A stretch of DNA of 64,000 nucleotides. It comes from Actinocorallia aurantiaca. GTDB lineage: Bacteria > Actinomycetota > Actinomycetes > Streptosporangiales > Streptosporangiaceae. Positions 42,815 to 50,444 of the stretch are shown here, piece after piece; positions within the stretch are counted from its first letter, which is position 1, and each line of letters opens with the position of its first letter. The notes under the pieces are model-generated. The model saw only the letters and a list, made by a program, of their open reading frames with translations, was not told where the DNA came from and did no database searches. The translations under genes and the position numbers were made by a program. The DNA is taken from positions 124,001 through 188,000 of the forward strand of contig NZ_BAAATZ010000021.1 of assembly GCF_039533685.1 (NCBI RefSeq), read 5' to 3'.

Positions 42815-44494
42815 CTACCAGAACGGGATGTAGCAGGCCAGGGACAGGACGAGCGCGCCGAGGCCCAGCTTGACCGGCGAGCGGTACCACTTCTCGTCGC
42901 CGGCCACGGAGTCGTCGGGACGGTCGCTGGGCAGGCCCCGCACCAGGCCTCTCAGCTCCTCGTCCGGCTTGACCGTGCGCGCCGTCGCGAGGCTGATCGC
43001 GACGGACACGACGATGTCCACGACGAACGCGATGCCCGCGCCCCAGAAACTGGCGTTGAGCTCCGTACCGTAGAAGTCCTCCAGCGGCCCCGCCAGGAAC
43101 AGCAGGTAGGACGTGACGGCGCTGAGCGTGCCGATCAGCAGCCCCCAGAAGCCCGCCCAGGGCGTCATCTTCCGCCACGCGAGGCCGAGGATGAAGGTGG
43201 CGAACAGCGGCGCGTTGAAGAACGAGAACAGCTGCTGCATGTAGCCCATGATGTTGCTGTACTGGGCGGCGATGAACGCCGTCAGGATGCCGCCGACCAC
43301 CGCCACGACGGTCATCCACCGGCCGGTCGACACGTAGTAGGCGTCGGGGCGGCCCTTGCGCAGATGCCCCCGCCAGATGTCGTAGGTGAAGACCGTGTTG
43401 AAGCCCGAGACGTTCGCCGCCATGCCCGCCATGAACGAGGCGAGCAGTCCGGTGAGGGCGACCCCCAGCACCCCGGTCGGCAGCAGGTCCCCCATGAGCA
43501 GCGGGATGGCGTTGTTGTAGGTGGCGCCGGGCTCGCTCAGCGCGGGGAAGACCACCAGCGCGATCATGCCGGGGACCACCGTGAGCACCGGGATGACGAT
43601 CTTGGGGTAGGCCGCGACGATCGGGGTGAGCCGGGCGGCCGTGTTGTTCTTGGCCGACAGGCCGCGCTGGACCTCGGCGAAGTTCGTCGTCCAGTACCCG
43701 AACGACAGGACGAAGCCCAGGCCCAGCAGGATGCCCAGCCAGCTCGCCTGCATCGGGTTGTCCGCGGCGGACCCGGTGTCGGCCCAGGTGTGCAGGCCCG
43801 GGTCGCCCAGCGGCGAGTCGTCCCTGATCCGGTCGGCGAGCCCGGAGGGGCCGCCGACCTTGATCAGCCCGAGGACCACCAGCGGGATCAGCCCCGCGAT
43901 GATCACGAAGAACTGCAGCACCTCGTTGTAGATAGCCGACGACAGGCCGCCCAGCGTGATGTACGCCAGCACGAACACCGCCGCGACCACCACCGAGACC
44001 GGCAGCGGCCAGCCGACCAGGGCCCGCATCACCAGCCCCAGCGCGTACAGGTTGATGCCCGCGATGAGGATCTGCGCGATCGCGAAGGTCACCGCGTTCA
44101 GCAGCTGGGTCTGGGAGTTGAACCGGCGGCGCAGGAACTCCGGCACGCTGTGCACGCCGGAGCGGTAGTAGAACGGCATCATCACGATGCCGAGGAAGAC
44201 CATCGCCGGGACCGCGCCGATCCAGTAGTAGTGCGTGGTCATCAATCCGTACTGGGCGCCGTTGGCGGCCATGCCGAGGATCTCGGTCGCGCCGAGGTTG
44301 GCCGACAGGAACGCCAGGCCGGTGATCCAGGCGGGCAGCGAGCGCCCCGACAGGAAGAAGTCCACGCTGGTGCGGATCGTCACCCGTGCCGCGAAGCCGA
44401 TCCCGAGCACGGTCGCGAAGTAGATCGCGAGGATCAGGTAGTCCAGGGCGGTGACGTCGAGCCTGAGGTCGTCCTGGGCGGCGGGAAGGATCAC
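42815..44494 (-). CDS. Sodium:solute symporter (SSS family)
   Basis: 559-residue transporter with about 14 membrane helices. Family features: DFFLSGRSLPAWITGLAFLSANLGATEILG at helices 1-2 (by region), ITLGGLSSAIYNEVLQFF, the GFGYWTTNFAEVQRGLSAK-like loop (here FGYWTTNFAEVQRGL) and ANVSGFNTVFTYDIW, with serines and threonines that form the Na2 site. The LGGLSSAIYNEVLQ string is close to the SGLT sugar-transporter branch. GTG 44494 is the start. The substrate is probably a sugar or polyol, not proven. A 12-bp palindrome (TGACC-GA-GGTCA, 44546-44557) lies about 50 bases upstream and may be its operator. Confidence 0.9.
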   Translation of the reverse strand: MILPAAQDDLRLDVTALDYLILAIYFATVLGIGFAARVTIRTSVDFFLSGRSLPAWITGLAFLSANLGATEILGMAANGAQYGLMTTHYYWIGAVPAMVFLGIVMMPFYYRSGVHSVPEFLRRRFNSQTQLLNAVTFAIAQILIAGINLYALGLVMRALVGWPLPVSVVVAAVFVLAYITLGGLSSAIYNEVLQFFVIIAGLIPLVVLGLIKVGGPSGLADRIRDDSPLGDPGLHTWADTGSAADNPMQASWLGILLGLGFVLSFGYWTTNFAEVQRGLSAKNNTAARLTPIVAAYPKIVIPVLTVVPGMIALVVFPALSEPGATYNNAIPLLMGDLLPTGVLGVALTGLLASFMAGMAANVSGFNTVFTYDIWRGHLRKGRPDAYYVSTGRWMTVVAVVGGILTAFIAAQYSNIMGYMQQLFSFFNAPLFATFILGLAWRKMTPWAGFWGLLIGTLSAVTSYLLFLAGPLEDFYGTELNASFWGAGIAFVVDIVVSVAISLATARTVKPDEELRGLVRGLPSDRPDDSVAGDEKWYRSPVKLGLGALVLSLACYIPFW

Positions 44495-44545
44495 CTGCCG
44501 TGCATTCCCGCCGCGGACGCCCCCCAGCGGGAACTGAAGCGATCT

Positions 44546-44557
44546 TGACCGAGGTCA
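44546..44557. promoter_or_regulatory. Palindrome TGACCGAGGTCA between PH gene and symporter gene
   Basis: Five-base arms around GA, overlapping the stop codon of the PH-domain gene and 52 bases before the symporter start. Possible operator; short enough to be chance. Confidence 0.35.
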
Positions 44558-44986
44558 GCGGGGTTCTTGGGCCTCGCCGCGTTCGGCGATCAGCTGCTTC
44601 AGCTCCGAGACCGCCGTCCAGGCGGCCTCCCCCTCGGAGCCCTGGATGCCGACGGCGCCCTTGGAGGTGCCGTCGGCGAGGTCCAGGTAGGGCCAGGGGG
44701 CGCCGCGCTCGAACGAGACGTCCACCACCTCGGCCCAGCTGTAGCGGTGGGTGCGCAGCGGGTTGACGACGACCAGGCCCTCGTCGTCCGCGGTGACCCG
44801 GGCCCGGGCGACCATCACGAGGATGGCCGCCACGAACACGCCGAACAGGACGATGCCGATCCGGTCGACCAGCTTGAAGGTCTCGGCGATCCCGATGGCC
44901 AGCCAGATCATGAGCGCCATGATCAGGGCCGCCATCGAGAAGGCCATCGCCCGGGTGCGCCGGGGCCGCCAGGTCTTGCCGGTCAC
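44555..44986 (-). CDS. PH domain-containing membrane protein
   Basis: 143-residue protein with two N-terminal membrane helices (about residues 15-36 and 43-60) and a bacterial PH-like domain (PH_6 type): VTADDEGLVVVNPLRTHRYSWAEVVDVSFERG and PYLDLADGT, quoted as regions. Such proteins regularly follow hisG in Actinobacteria; their function is unknown. GTG 44986 is nine bases after the hisG stop, so the two are co-transcribed. Confidence 0.85.
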   Translation of the reverse strand: MTGKTWRPRRTRAMAFSMAALIMALMIWLAIGIAETFKLVDRIGIVLFGVFVAAILVMVARARVTADDEGLVVVNPLRTHRYSWAEVVDVSFERGAPWPYLDLADGTSKGAVGIQGSEGEAAWTAVSELKQLIAERGEAQEPR

Positions 44987-44995
44987 AGGTCCCCG

Positions 44996-45871
44996 CTAGT
45001 CGATGATCTTCGAGATCGGGATCTCGAGGATGTCGCGGCCGCCCGCGGCCTTGACGTTCGGAATGAGCTCGTTGATGCCCACCTTGGCCACGACGCTCTC
45101 CACCGCGAACATCTCGCCGCCCGCCAGCGGCGTGACGGTCGGAGAGGCCATGGAGGGCACCACGTTCAGGACGTCCTGCAGCTGGCCCGCGGGCACGTTC
45201 AGCTTGATCAGCACGTTGCCGCGGGCCCGGATGACGCCCTGCAGCAGCAGCGCGATGTCCTCCATCGCGGCGCGCTTCTCAGGGTTCTCGTAGGCCTCGC
45301 GGTTGGCGACCAGCTCGGTGTAGCTGACCAGCAGGGTGTCGAGGATGCGCAGTCCGTTCTTGCGCAGCGACGAGCCGGTCTCGGTCAGGTCGACGATCAC
45401 GTCGACGATGTCGGGGACCTTGGCCTCGGTGGCGCCGTAGGACGGCACGACCTTGGCCTTGACGCCGTGCTGCGCCAGGAAGCGGTCGGTCAGCGCCGGG
45501 AACTCGGTGGAGATGCGCACGCCGTCCGGCAGGTCGGAGACCTTCTGCCAGGGGGCGTCCTGCGGCACCGCCATGATGACCCGCACCGGGTTGGAGGTGG
45601 CCTTGGAGTACTTCAGCTCGCCGAGCGAGACGACGTCCGCGTTCGTCTCGGAGATCCAGTCGCGGCCGGTGATGCCCAGGTCGAACAACCCCTGCTCGAG
45701 GTAGGTCGGGATCTCCTGCGGGCGCAGGACCCTGACCTTGTCGATGCGCGGGTCGTCGATGGAGGCGCGGTAGTCGCGGTCGCTGGAGCGCCGGACGCTC
45801 AGGTCGGCGGCGTTGAACAGCTCGAAGGTCGCCTTTTCCAGCGAACCCTTGGGAAGCACGAGGGAGAGCAC
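44996..45871 (-). CDS. hisG: ATP phosphoribosyltransferase, long form
   Basis: First enzyme of histidine synthesis, joining ATP and PRPP. The 291-residue length includes the C-terminal ACT-like regulatory domain that binds histidine, so HisZ is not needed. Motifs: LVLPKGSLEKATFELF, LGITGRDWISE, DIVDVIVDLTETGSSLRKNGL with the PRPP-binding loop, and PLAGGEMFAVESVV at the start of the regulatory domain. GTG 45871 has GAAAGG eight bases upstream. hisE, which often precedes hisG, is absent: only 217 bases separate ribH from hisG, and these contain a leader ORF with its own strong ribosome site. Confidence 0.96.
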   Translation of the reverse strand: MLSLVLPKGSLEKATFELFNAADLSVRRSSDRDYRASIDDPRIDKVRVLRPQEIPTYLEQGLFDLGITGRDWISETNADVVSLGELKYSKATSNPVRVIMAVPQDAPWQKVSDLPDGVRISTEFPALTDRFLAQHGVKAKVVPSYGATEAKVPDIVDVIVDLTETGSSLRKNGLRILDTLLVSYTELVANREAYENPEKRAAMEDIALLLQGVIRARGNVLIKLNVPAGQLQDVLNVVPSMASPTVTPLAGGEMFAVESVVAKVGINELIPNVKAAGGRDILEIPISKIID

Positions 45872-45924
45872 AGTGATGCCTTTCAGTGACGGTCAGGAAC
45901 GGCGTGGGAACTGGTCCGGGGCGG

Positions 45925-46011
45925 TCAGGAGCCTCGATGCTCCAGGCCATGCCCGGCATGGCTCCCGTGACGCGGTCCTCGCAGGTCGAATACCGTGCCG
46001 AGCGCGGTCAC
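45925..46011 (-). CDS. Candidate His-containing leader peptide of hisG
   Basis: A 28-codon ORF begins at GTG 46011 with GGGAGG (46017-46022) five bases upstream, a better ribosome site than hisG has. The peptide has histidines at residues 15, 18, 21 and 25 (CAC, CAT, CAT, CAT); CAT is the minor codon in such GC-rich DNA. Its stop is 53 bases before hisG. The His cluster lies inside overlapping stem-loops (see 45928-45965). I infer a regulatory leader sensing His-tRNA; a spurious short ORF is the alternative. Confidence 0.5.
   Translation of the reverse strand: MTALGTVFDLRGPRHGSHAGHGLEHRGS
45928..45965 (-). promoter_or_regulatory. Mutually exclusive stem-loops in the hisG leader
   Basis: In the RNA, GGAGCC (45965-45960) can pair with GGCTCC (45933-45928); GGAGC (45943-45939) can pair with the same downstream segment; and GCCATGCC pairs with GGCATGGC (45962-45946) around one base. 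The first pairing excludes the other two. The leader His codons overlap the upstream segments, as in classic attenuators. No T-tract follows, so the outcome could be at the translation level. Confidence 0.5.
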
Positions 46012-46088
46012 TTTCGCCTCCCTGCCTCGCTGAACGCGTATGACGTGCCCGCCGTGTCGCGGGCACGCCACTCTACCGCGCCCGTGCG

Positions 46089-46568
46089 TCAGACCTCGCT
46101 CCGCCGCAGTTCACGGAGGGTCAAAGCGGCGTCCAAGGCGGCCACCACCGATTCCCAGCCCTTGTCCTCGGCGCTGCCGGGCAGCCCCGACCGGTTCTCG
46201 GCCTGAGCCAGATTCTCACAGGTCAGGACCCCGTTGCCGACCGGGGTCGCCTCGTCGAGGGCGATCCTCGTCAGGCCCGCGGTCACCGAGTCGCAGACGT
46301 AGTCGAAGTGAGCCGTCTCACCCCTGACCACGCAGCCCAGAGCCACGACCGCGTGGTGGGTGCGGGCCAGCTGCTGGGCCACGACCGGCAGCTCCAGCGC
46401 GCCGGCCACCCGGACGGCGGTCGGCCGGGCGCCGCACGCCTTGGCGGCCTCGACCGCCCGGGCCAGCAGCTGGTCGGTGATCGGACCGTGCCAGCGGGCG
46501 GCGACGATGCCGATGGCGAGGCCGTTCGCCTCGACGGTGGTGTCCTCGGGACGTCCTTCGCCGCTCAT
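46089..46568 (-). CDS. ribH: 6,7-dimethyl-8-ribityllumazine synthase
   Basis: 159-residue subunit of the icosahedral lumazine synthase, penultimate step of riboflavin synthesis. Features: GIVAARWHGPITDQLLARAV, VAGALELPVVAQQLA, VALGCVVRGETAHFDYVC (substrate loop) and NGVLTCENLAQAENRSG. ATG 46568 shares a base with the ribBA stop (TGATG). It is the last rib gene of the FMN-controlled operon. Confidence 0.97.
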   Translation of the reverse strand: MSGEGRPEDTTVEANGLAIGIVAARWHGPITDQLLARAVEAAKACGARPTAVRVAGALELPVVAQQLARTHHAVVALGCVVRGETAHFDYVCDSVTAGLTRIALDEATPVGNGVLTCENLAQAENRSGLPGSAEDKGWESVVAALDAALTLRELRRSEV

Positions 46569-47776
46569 CAGAGCCCCTCGATGTGGTGTCCGAGCCGGTC
46601 CCGCTTGGACGTCAGGTACCGGCGGTTGTGCTCGGTGATGTGGACGGGCAGCGCGGCCCGGCCCAGCAGCTTCACTCCGAAGCCGGTGAGCGCCTCGATC
46701 TTCGCGGGGTTGTTGGTCAGCAGCCGCACCGACTCCACGCCCAGGTCGGCGAGGATGTGGGCGGCGTTGGTGTAGTCGCGGGCGTCGACCGGGTGCCCGA
46801 GCTCGACGTTGGCGTCCACGGTGTCGGAGCCCCCGTCCTGCAGCGCGTAGGCCTTGAGCTTGGCGATCAGGCCGATGCCGCGGCCCTCCTGGCCGCGCAG
46901 GTAGACCACCACGCCCCGGCCCGCCAGCGCGATCTCGGCCATCGCCGCGTCGAGCTGGGCGCCGCAGTCACAGCGGTCGGAGTGCAGGACGTCGCCGGTG
47001 AGGCACTCGGAGTGCACCCGCACCAGCACGTCCTCGCCGTCGCCGAGGTCGCCGTAGACGAGGGCGATGTGCTCGCCGCCGTCGATGGAGCTGGTGTAGC
47101 CGAAGGCGCGCCAGTCTCCGAACCGGTTGGGGATGACGGTCTCGGCGTCGCGGGAGACCAGGCGCTCGGTGCGCTTGCGGTAGGCCACCAGCTGCTCGAT
47201 GGAGACCAGCTTGAGGTCGTGTTCCTTGGCGAAGACCTCCAGCTGGGGCAGCCTGGCCATGGTGCCGTCGTCGTTGACGATCTCGCACAGCACCCCGGCG
47301 GGGCGGCAGCCCGCCAGCCGGGCCAGGTCGATGGTGGCCTCGGTGTGGCCGCGCCGCACCAGCACGCCGCCCTCGCGGGCGCGCAGCGGCACCACGTGGC
47401 CGGGGCGGCGCAGGTCGGAGGGCACGGTGTCGGCGGAGGCCAGGAGCCGGATGGTGTGGGCGCGGTCGGCGGCGGAGATGCCGGTGCTCACGCCCTCGCT
47501 GGCGTCCACGCTGACGGTGTAGGCGGTGCCGCGCACGTCCTGGTTGGTGTGGTACATCGGCGGGAGCTGGAGCCGGATGCAGTCGGCCTCGGTGAGCGGG
47601 GCGCAGATGTAGCCCGAGGTGTAGCGGACGGTGAAGGCCATCAGCTCGGGGGTGGCGTGCTCGGCGGCGAAGACGAGGTCGCCCTCGTTCTCGCGGCTCT
47701 CGTCGTCGACCACGACGACCGGTCGGCCCGCGGCTATGTCCGCGATCGCCTCTTCGATGGTGCTGAAAACGCTCAC
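46568..47776 (-). CDS. ribBA: 3,4-dihydroxy-2-butanone-4-phosphate synthase / GTP cyclohydrolase II
   Basis: 402-residue bifunctional enzyme supplying both precursors of lumazine. The N-terminal RibB half contains DDESRENEGDLVFAAEH and RRGHTEATIDLARLAG with Mg2+ ligands. The C-terminal RibA half contains VHSECLTGDVLHSDRCDCG with the three zinc cysteines, RGQEGRGIGL with the catalytic Arg, and LLTNNPAKIEAL. GTG 47776 overlaps the ribE stop (GTGA). Both halves look intact. Confidence 0.97.
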   Translation of the reverse strand: MSVFSTIEEAIADIAAGRPVVVVDDESRENEGDLVFAAEHATPELMAFTVRYTSGYICAPLTEADCIRLQLPPMYHTNQDVRGTAYTVSVDASEGVSTGISAADRAHTIRLLASADTVPSDLRRPGHVVPLRAREGGVLVRRGHTEATIDLARLAGCRPAGVLCEIVNDDGTMARLPQLEVFAKEHDLKLVSIEQLVAYRKRTERLVSRDAETVIPNRFGDWRAFGYTSSIDGGEHIALVYGDLGDGEDVLVRVHSECLTGDVLHSDRCDCGAQLDAAMAEIALAGRGVVVYLRGQEGRGIGLIAKLKAYALQDGGSDTVDANVELGHPVDARDYTNAAHILADLGVESVRLLTNNPAKIEALTGFGVKLLGRAALPVHITEHNRRYLTSKRDRLGHHIEGL

Positions 47777-48366
47777 TGCCGCGCTCCGATCATGCGCTCG
47801 ACGTACTTGGCGACGACGTCCACCTCGAGGTTCACGGGGTCTCCGGGACCCTTGCGACCCAGGGTGGTCAGTTCCAGAGTGGTGGGGATGAGGCTGATGG
47901 TGAAGGAGTCCGGAGCGGCCTCCACCACGGTGAGGCTCACGCCGTCGACCGTGATCGAGCCCTTCTCCACCACATAGCGGCTGAGCGTGTCGGGCAGGGA
48001 GACGCGGACGATCTCCCATTTCTCGGAGGGAACGCGTTCGACGATCACGCCGACCCCGTCCACGTGGCCCTGGACCAGGTGGCCGCCGAGCCTGTCCTGC
48101 AGGCGCACCGGCCGTTCCAGGTTGACCCGGGAACCGGGCTCCAGGGCGCCGAGGCTGCTGCGTTCCAGCGTCTCGCGCATCACGTCCGCGGTGAAGACGT
48201 CGTCCTTGAGGTCCACGACGGTCAGGCATACGCCGTTGACCGCGATGGAAGATCCATGTGCGGCGTCCGAGACGACCAGCGGCCCTCGGATCTCCAGGAC
48301 GGCCGACTCCGGGCCGTCCGTCTTACCGATGATCTCGCCGAGCTCCTCGACGATTCCGGTGAACAC
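47773..48366 (-). CDS. ribE: Riboflavin synthase, alpha chain
   Basis: 197-residue trimeric enzyme that dismutates two lumazines to riboflavin. Two homologous barrels: VFTGIVEELGEI and GSSIAVNGVCLTVVD in the first, VDGVGVIVE and KGSITVDGVSLTVVE in the second. GTG 48366 has GGAGG eight bases upstream and yields the canonical FTGIVEE start; the frame is open to 48384. First gene of the operon, preceded by an FMN riboswitch and terminator. Confidence 0.96.
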   Translation of the reverse strand: MFTGIVEELGEIIGKTDGPESAVLEIRGPLVVSDAAHGSSIAVNGVCLTVVDLKDDVFTADVMRETLERSSLGALEPGSRVNLERPVRLQDRLGGHLVQGHVDGVGVIVERVPSEKWEIVRVSLPDTLSRYVVEKGSITVDGVSLTVVEAAPDSFTISLIPTTLELTTLGRKGPGDPVNLEVDVVAKYVERMIGARQ

Positions 48367-48409
48367 TCCCCTGTCCTCCCTCATCTGGCGGGGAGCTCCG
48401 GGGGTGAGG

Positions 48410-48446
48410 AAAAGCCGCGCCCTCGCCCATGCGGGCAGGGTACGGC
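48410..48446 (-). terminator. Riboswitch expression platform: intrinsic terminator
   Basis: On the minus strand, GCCG-TA-CCCT-GCCC-GCAT-GGGC-G-AGGG-CG-CGGC forms a three-part stem (48446-48414) followed by TTTT (48413-48410). It lies between the FMN aptamer and ribE, so FMN binding should favour it and stop transcription. A T-run is notable in this GC-rich setting. Confidence 0.8.
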
Positions 48447-48451
48447 GCGCG

Positions 48452-48572
48452 CGCTGCCTCCCATCCGGACTATGACCGTCGGTACCGGAATTTCACCGGC
48501 TCAACCGGCCGATGGCTTCGGCCGGGTCGCGGACTTTCACCGCCGGCTCGGAATTTCACCGACCCCGGAGCA
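48452..48572 (-). ncRNA. FMN riboswitch (RFN element)
   Basis: Minus-strand sequence carries the conserved blocks of the RFN aptamer in order: GGGGTCGGTGAAATTCCGA, CCGGCGGTGAAAGTCCGCGA, GAGCCGGTGAAATTCCGG, ACCGACGGTCATAGTCCGG and a closing ATGGGAGG. It precedes ribE and binds FMN to reduce riboflavin-gene expression. Upstream (48573-48690) is the promoter region, with a CAGTG/CACTG stem at 48588-48601. Confidence 0.96.
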
Positions 48573-48690
48573 CGCTGTATCACTACTCAGTGTTTCCACT
48601 GGGTCACTGCCTGAATTGGCACTGACGCTACTTCACGTTGCGAGTTCCATGACTCTGCAACAAGTTTGCCATGAAGACTGTTCCATGGAA

Positions 48691-48721
48691 CAGCCGGGGC
48701 GGTCCCGCCCGTTCCCGGCTG
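48691..48721 (-). terminator. Hairpin downstream of rpe
   Basis: CAGCCG pairs with CGGCTG and, inside, GGGCGG with CCGCCC around two bases, separated by a short bulge, 16 bases past the rpe stop. On the minus strand it is followed by TTCC. It isolates rpe from the rib promoter. Confidence 0.7.
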
Positions 48722-48736
48722 GCGGGACGCCCGTCT

Positions 48737-49432
48737 TCAGCCCCTGCCGAAGCCGATCGTGCGCTCCGGGCGGACCGTCTTCTCCGCCAGCGCCTTCAGC
48801 CCGCGCACCGCCTCGGCCGGGTCCTCGGCGCCGTAGACCGCGCTGCCCGCCACGAACACGTCCGCGCCGGCCTCGGCGCAGCGCTCGATCGTCTCGGCGG
48901 AGACGCCGCCGTCGACCTGCAGCCACAGGTCGAGGCCCCGGCCCTTGATCATCTCGCGGGCGCGGCGGATCTTGGGCAGCACCACGTCCAGGAACTTCTG
49001 GCCGCCGAAACCGGGCTCGACCGTCATCAGCAGCAGCATGTCCAGCTCGCCCAGCAGGTCCTCGTAGGGCTCCACCGGGGTGGACGGGCTCAGCGCCAGC
49101 GAGGCGCGGGCTCCCGCCGCGCGGATCATCCGCAGGGTGCGGATCGGGGCCTTGGCCGCCTCGACGTGGATCGTGACGCTGCCCGCCCCCGCCTCGGCGT
49201 AGGCCGGGGCCCAGCGGTCCGGATCCGCGATCATGAGGTGGCAGTCGACCGGGATGCGGCTGTGCTTCAGCAGCGACTCCACGATCGGCAGCCCGAGGGT
49301 GAGGTTGGGGACGAAGTGGTTGTCCATCACGTCGACGTGGACCCAGTCGGCGGCGTCGGAGACGGCCTCGATGTCACGCGCCAGGTGGGCGAAGTCGGCG
49401 GAGAGGATGCTCGGAGAGATCTGTATTCCCAT
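48737..49432 (-). CDS. rpe: Ribulose-phosphate 3-epimerase
   Basis: 231-residue TIM barrel interconverting ribulose-5-P and xylulose-5-P. Motifs: ISPSILSADFAHLARDI, WVHVDVMDNHFVPNLT with the catalytic Asp and metal His, DCHLMI, MTVEPGFGGQKF and LQVDGGVSAET with the second catalytic Asp. ATG 49432 gives MGIQISPS. The gene lies between PAP2 and the rib operon, a common actinobacterial order. Confidence 0.97.
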   Translation of the reverse strand: MGIQISPSILSADFAHLARDIEAVSDAADWVHVDVMDNHFVPNLTLGLPIVESLLKHSRIPVDCHLMIADPDRWAPAYAEAGAGSVTIHVEAAKAPIRTLRMIRAAGARASLALSPSTPVEPYEDLLGELDMLLLMTVEPGFGGQKFLDVVLPKIRRAREMIKGRGLDLWLQVDGGVSAETIERCAEAGADVFVAGSAVYGAEDPAEAVRGLKALAEKTVRPERTIGFGRG

Positions 49433-49469
49433 GGTGCACCGAGTTTAGGGTTCGGCCGGACCCTCGTGC

Positions 49470-50402
49470 TCACCCGTCCGGGTGAACGCGCGGGGACACC
49501 GGCCCTCCTCCGGTCAGACCCAGGCGCTCGAACGCCTTGGGAGCCCCCCAGACCGTCCACAGGCCCGCGAGGGCGGACAGGACGAACAACGCGGGCGCGA
49601 AGGGGGAGGCCAGGCTCACCATGACCAGGTAGACCGCGGCCGGAAGGCAGAACGCGGCCACGCCGGTGAGAACGCGCAGCGCTCCCCGCCGCCAGCCGCC
49701 CGCCGGATCCAGCGGAGGCGGCGCCGCCCGCGGGGCCAGGCCCGCCAGGAAGCCCGCGAGGAAGCCCCAGCCCGCCGCCGCCGCGTCCGAAGACGTCCTC
49801 GGCCCCTCCCCGCCCGCCCTGCGGACGGCCTCCGCCCACGTCCAGGGGAACGTCTCGTCACTGAGGTTGCGGGCGGCCAGGACCGTCACCGCGAACAGGA
49901 CGAAGGACGGCAGCACCGCCAGGGCCAGCCTGTCCTGCAGCGGCCACCTCCGCCACCAGCGGGCCAGCGGTTCCGTCCAGGCCATCGCCCCGGCCAGCAG
50001 GGCCAGGCCGATCCCCCAGCCCGCCAGGATCTGGCCGACCGAGTGCACGCCCAGCGCGTACCTGGACCAGCCGATGCCCAGCGCCATCACGGCCGCCACC
50101 GCCCACGCGGCGCGGCGGCCGAGGGACCAGGCCAGGACGCCCCACACCACGACCGCGTTCTGCGCGTGGCCCGAGGGCATGCCGAACGACGTGACCGACG
50201 CGCCCGGGACTATCGACGGATCGGTCCAGTAAGGCCTCGGAGCGACCGCCCACAGCTTGGCCAGCTCGTTGAGCGAACTGCTGAGCATCAGCAGCACCAG
50301 ACCCCGGGCGCCCGCGGAGGGGCTGACGCACCAGTAGACGACGAGCAGGAACACGAGGTAGACGCCCATGCTGCCGATGGCTGAAAGTATCTGGGCCATC
50401 AC
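49470..50402 (-). CDS. PAP2 family membrane phosphatase
   Basis: 310-residue membrane protein with about eight helices and the three PAP2 motifs: KLWAVAPRP, PSGHAQN and SRYALGVHSVGQ, containing the two catalytic histidines outside the membrane. Likely substrates are lipid pyrophosphates or undecaprenyl pyrophosphate; which one is unknown. GTG 50402 has GGTGAG eight bases upstream; ATG 50399 is the alternative. A long C-terminal part (residues 170-310) is hydrophobic and Ala/Gly-rich. The gene sits between rsmB and rpe and seems inserted in an otherwise housekeeping run. Confidence 0.87.
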   Translation of the reverse strand: MMAQILSAIGSMGVYLVFLLVVYWCVSPSAGARGLVLLMLSSSLNELAKLWAVAPRPYWTDPSIVPGASVTSFGMPSGHAQNAVVVWGVLAWSLGRRAAWAVAAVMALGIGWSRYALGVHSVGQILAGWGIGLALLAGAMAWTEPLARWWRRWPLQDRLALAVLPSFVLFAVTVLAARNLSDETFPWTWAEAVRRAGGEGPRTSSDAAAAGWGFLAGFLAGLAPRAAPPPLDPAGGWRRGALRVLTGVAAFCLPAAVYLVMVSLASPFAPALFVLSALAGLWTVWGAPKAFERLGLTGGGPVSPRVHPDG

Positions 50403-50444
50403 TCGATGGTCTCACCGGCGGCGTGGTGCTCCGTACACCCGGGC

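Noticed and set aside
45813..46327. Plus-strand small ORFs over the hisG leader and ribH 5' part
   Set aside because: No ribosome sites, antisense to the leader ORF and ribH, and no conserved features.
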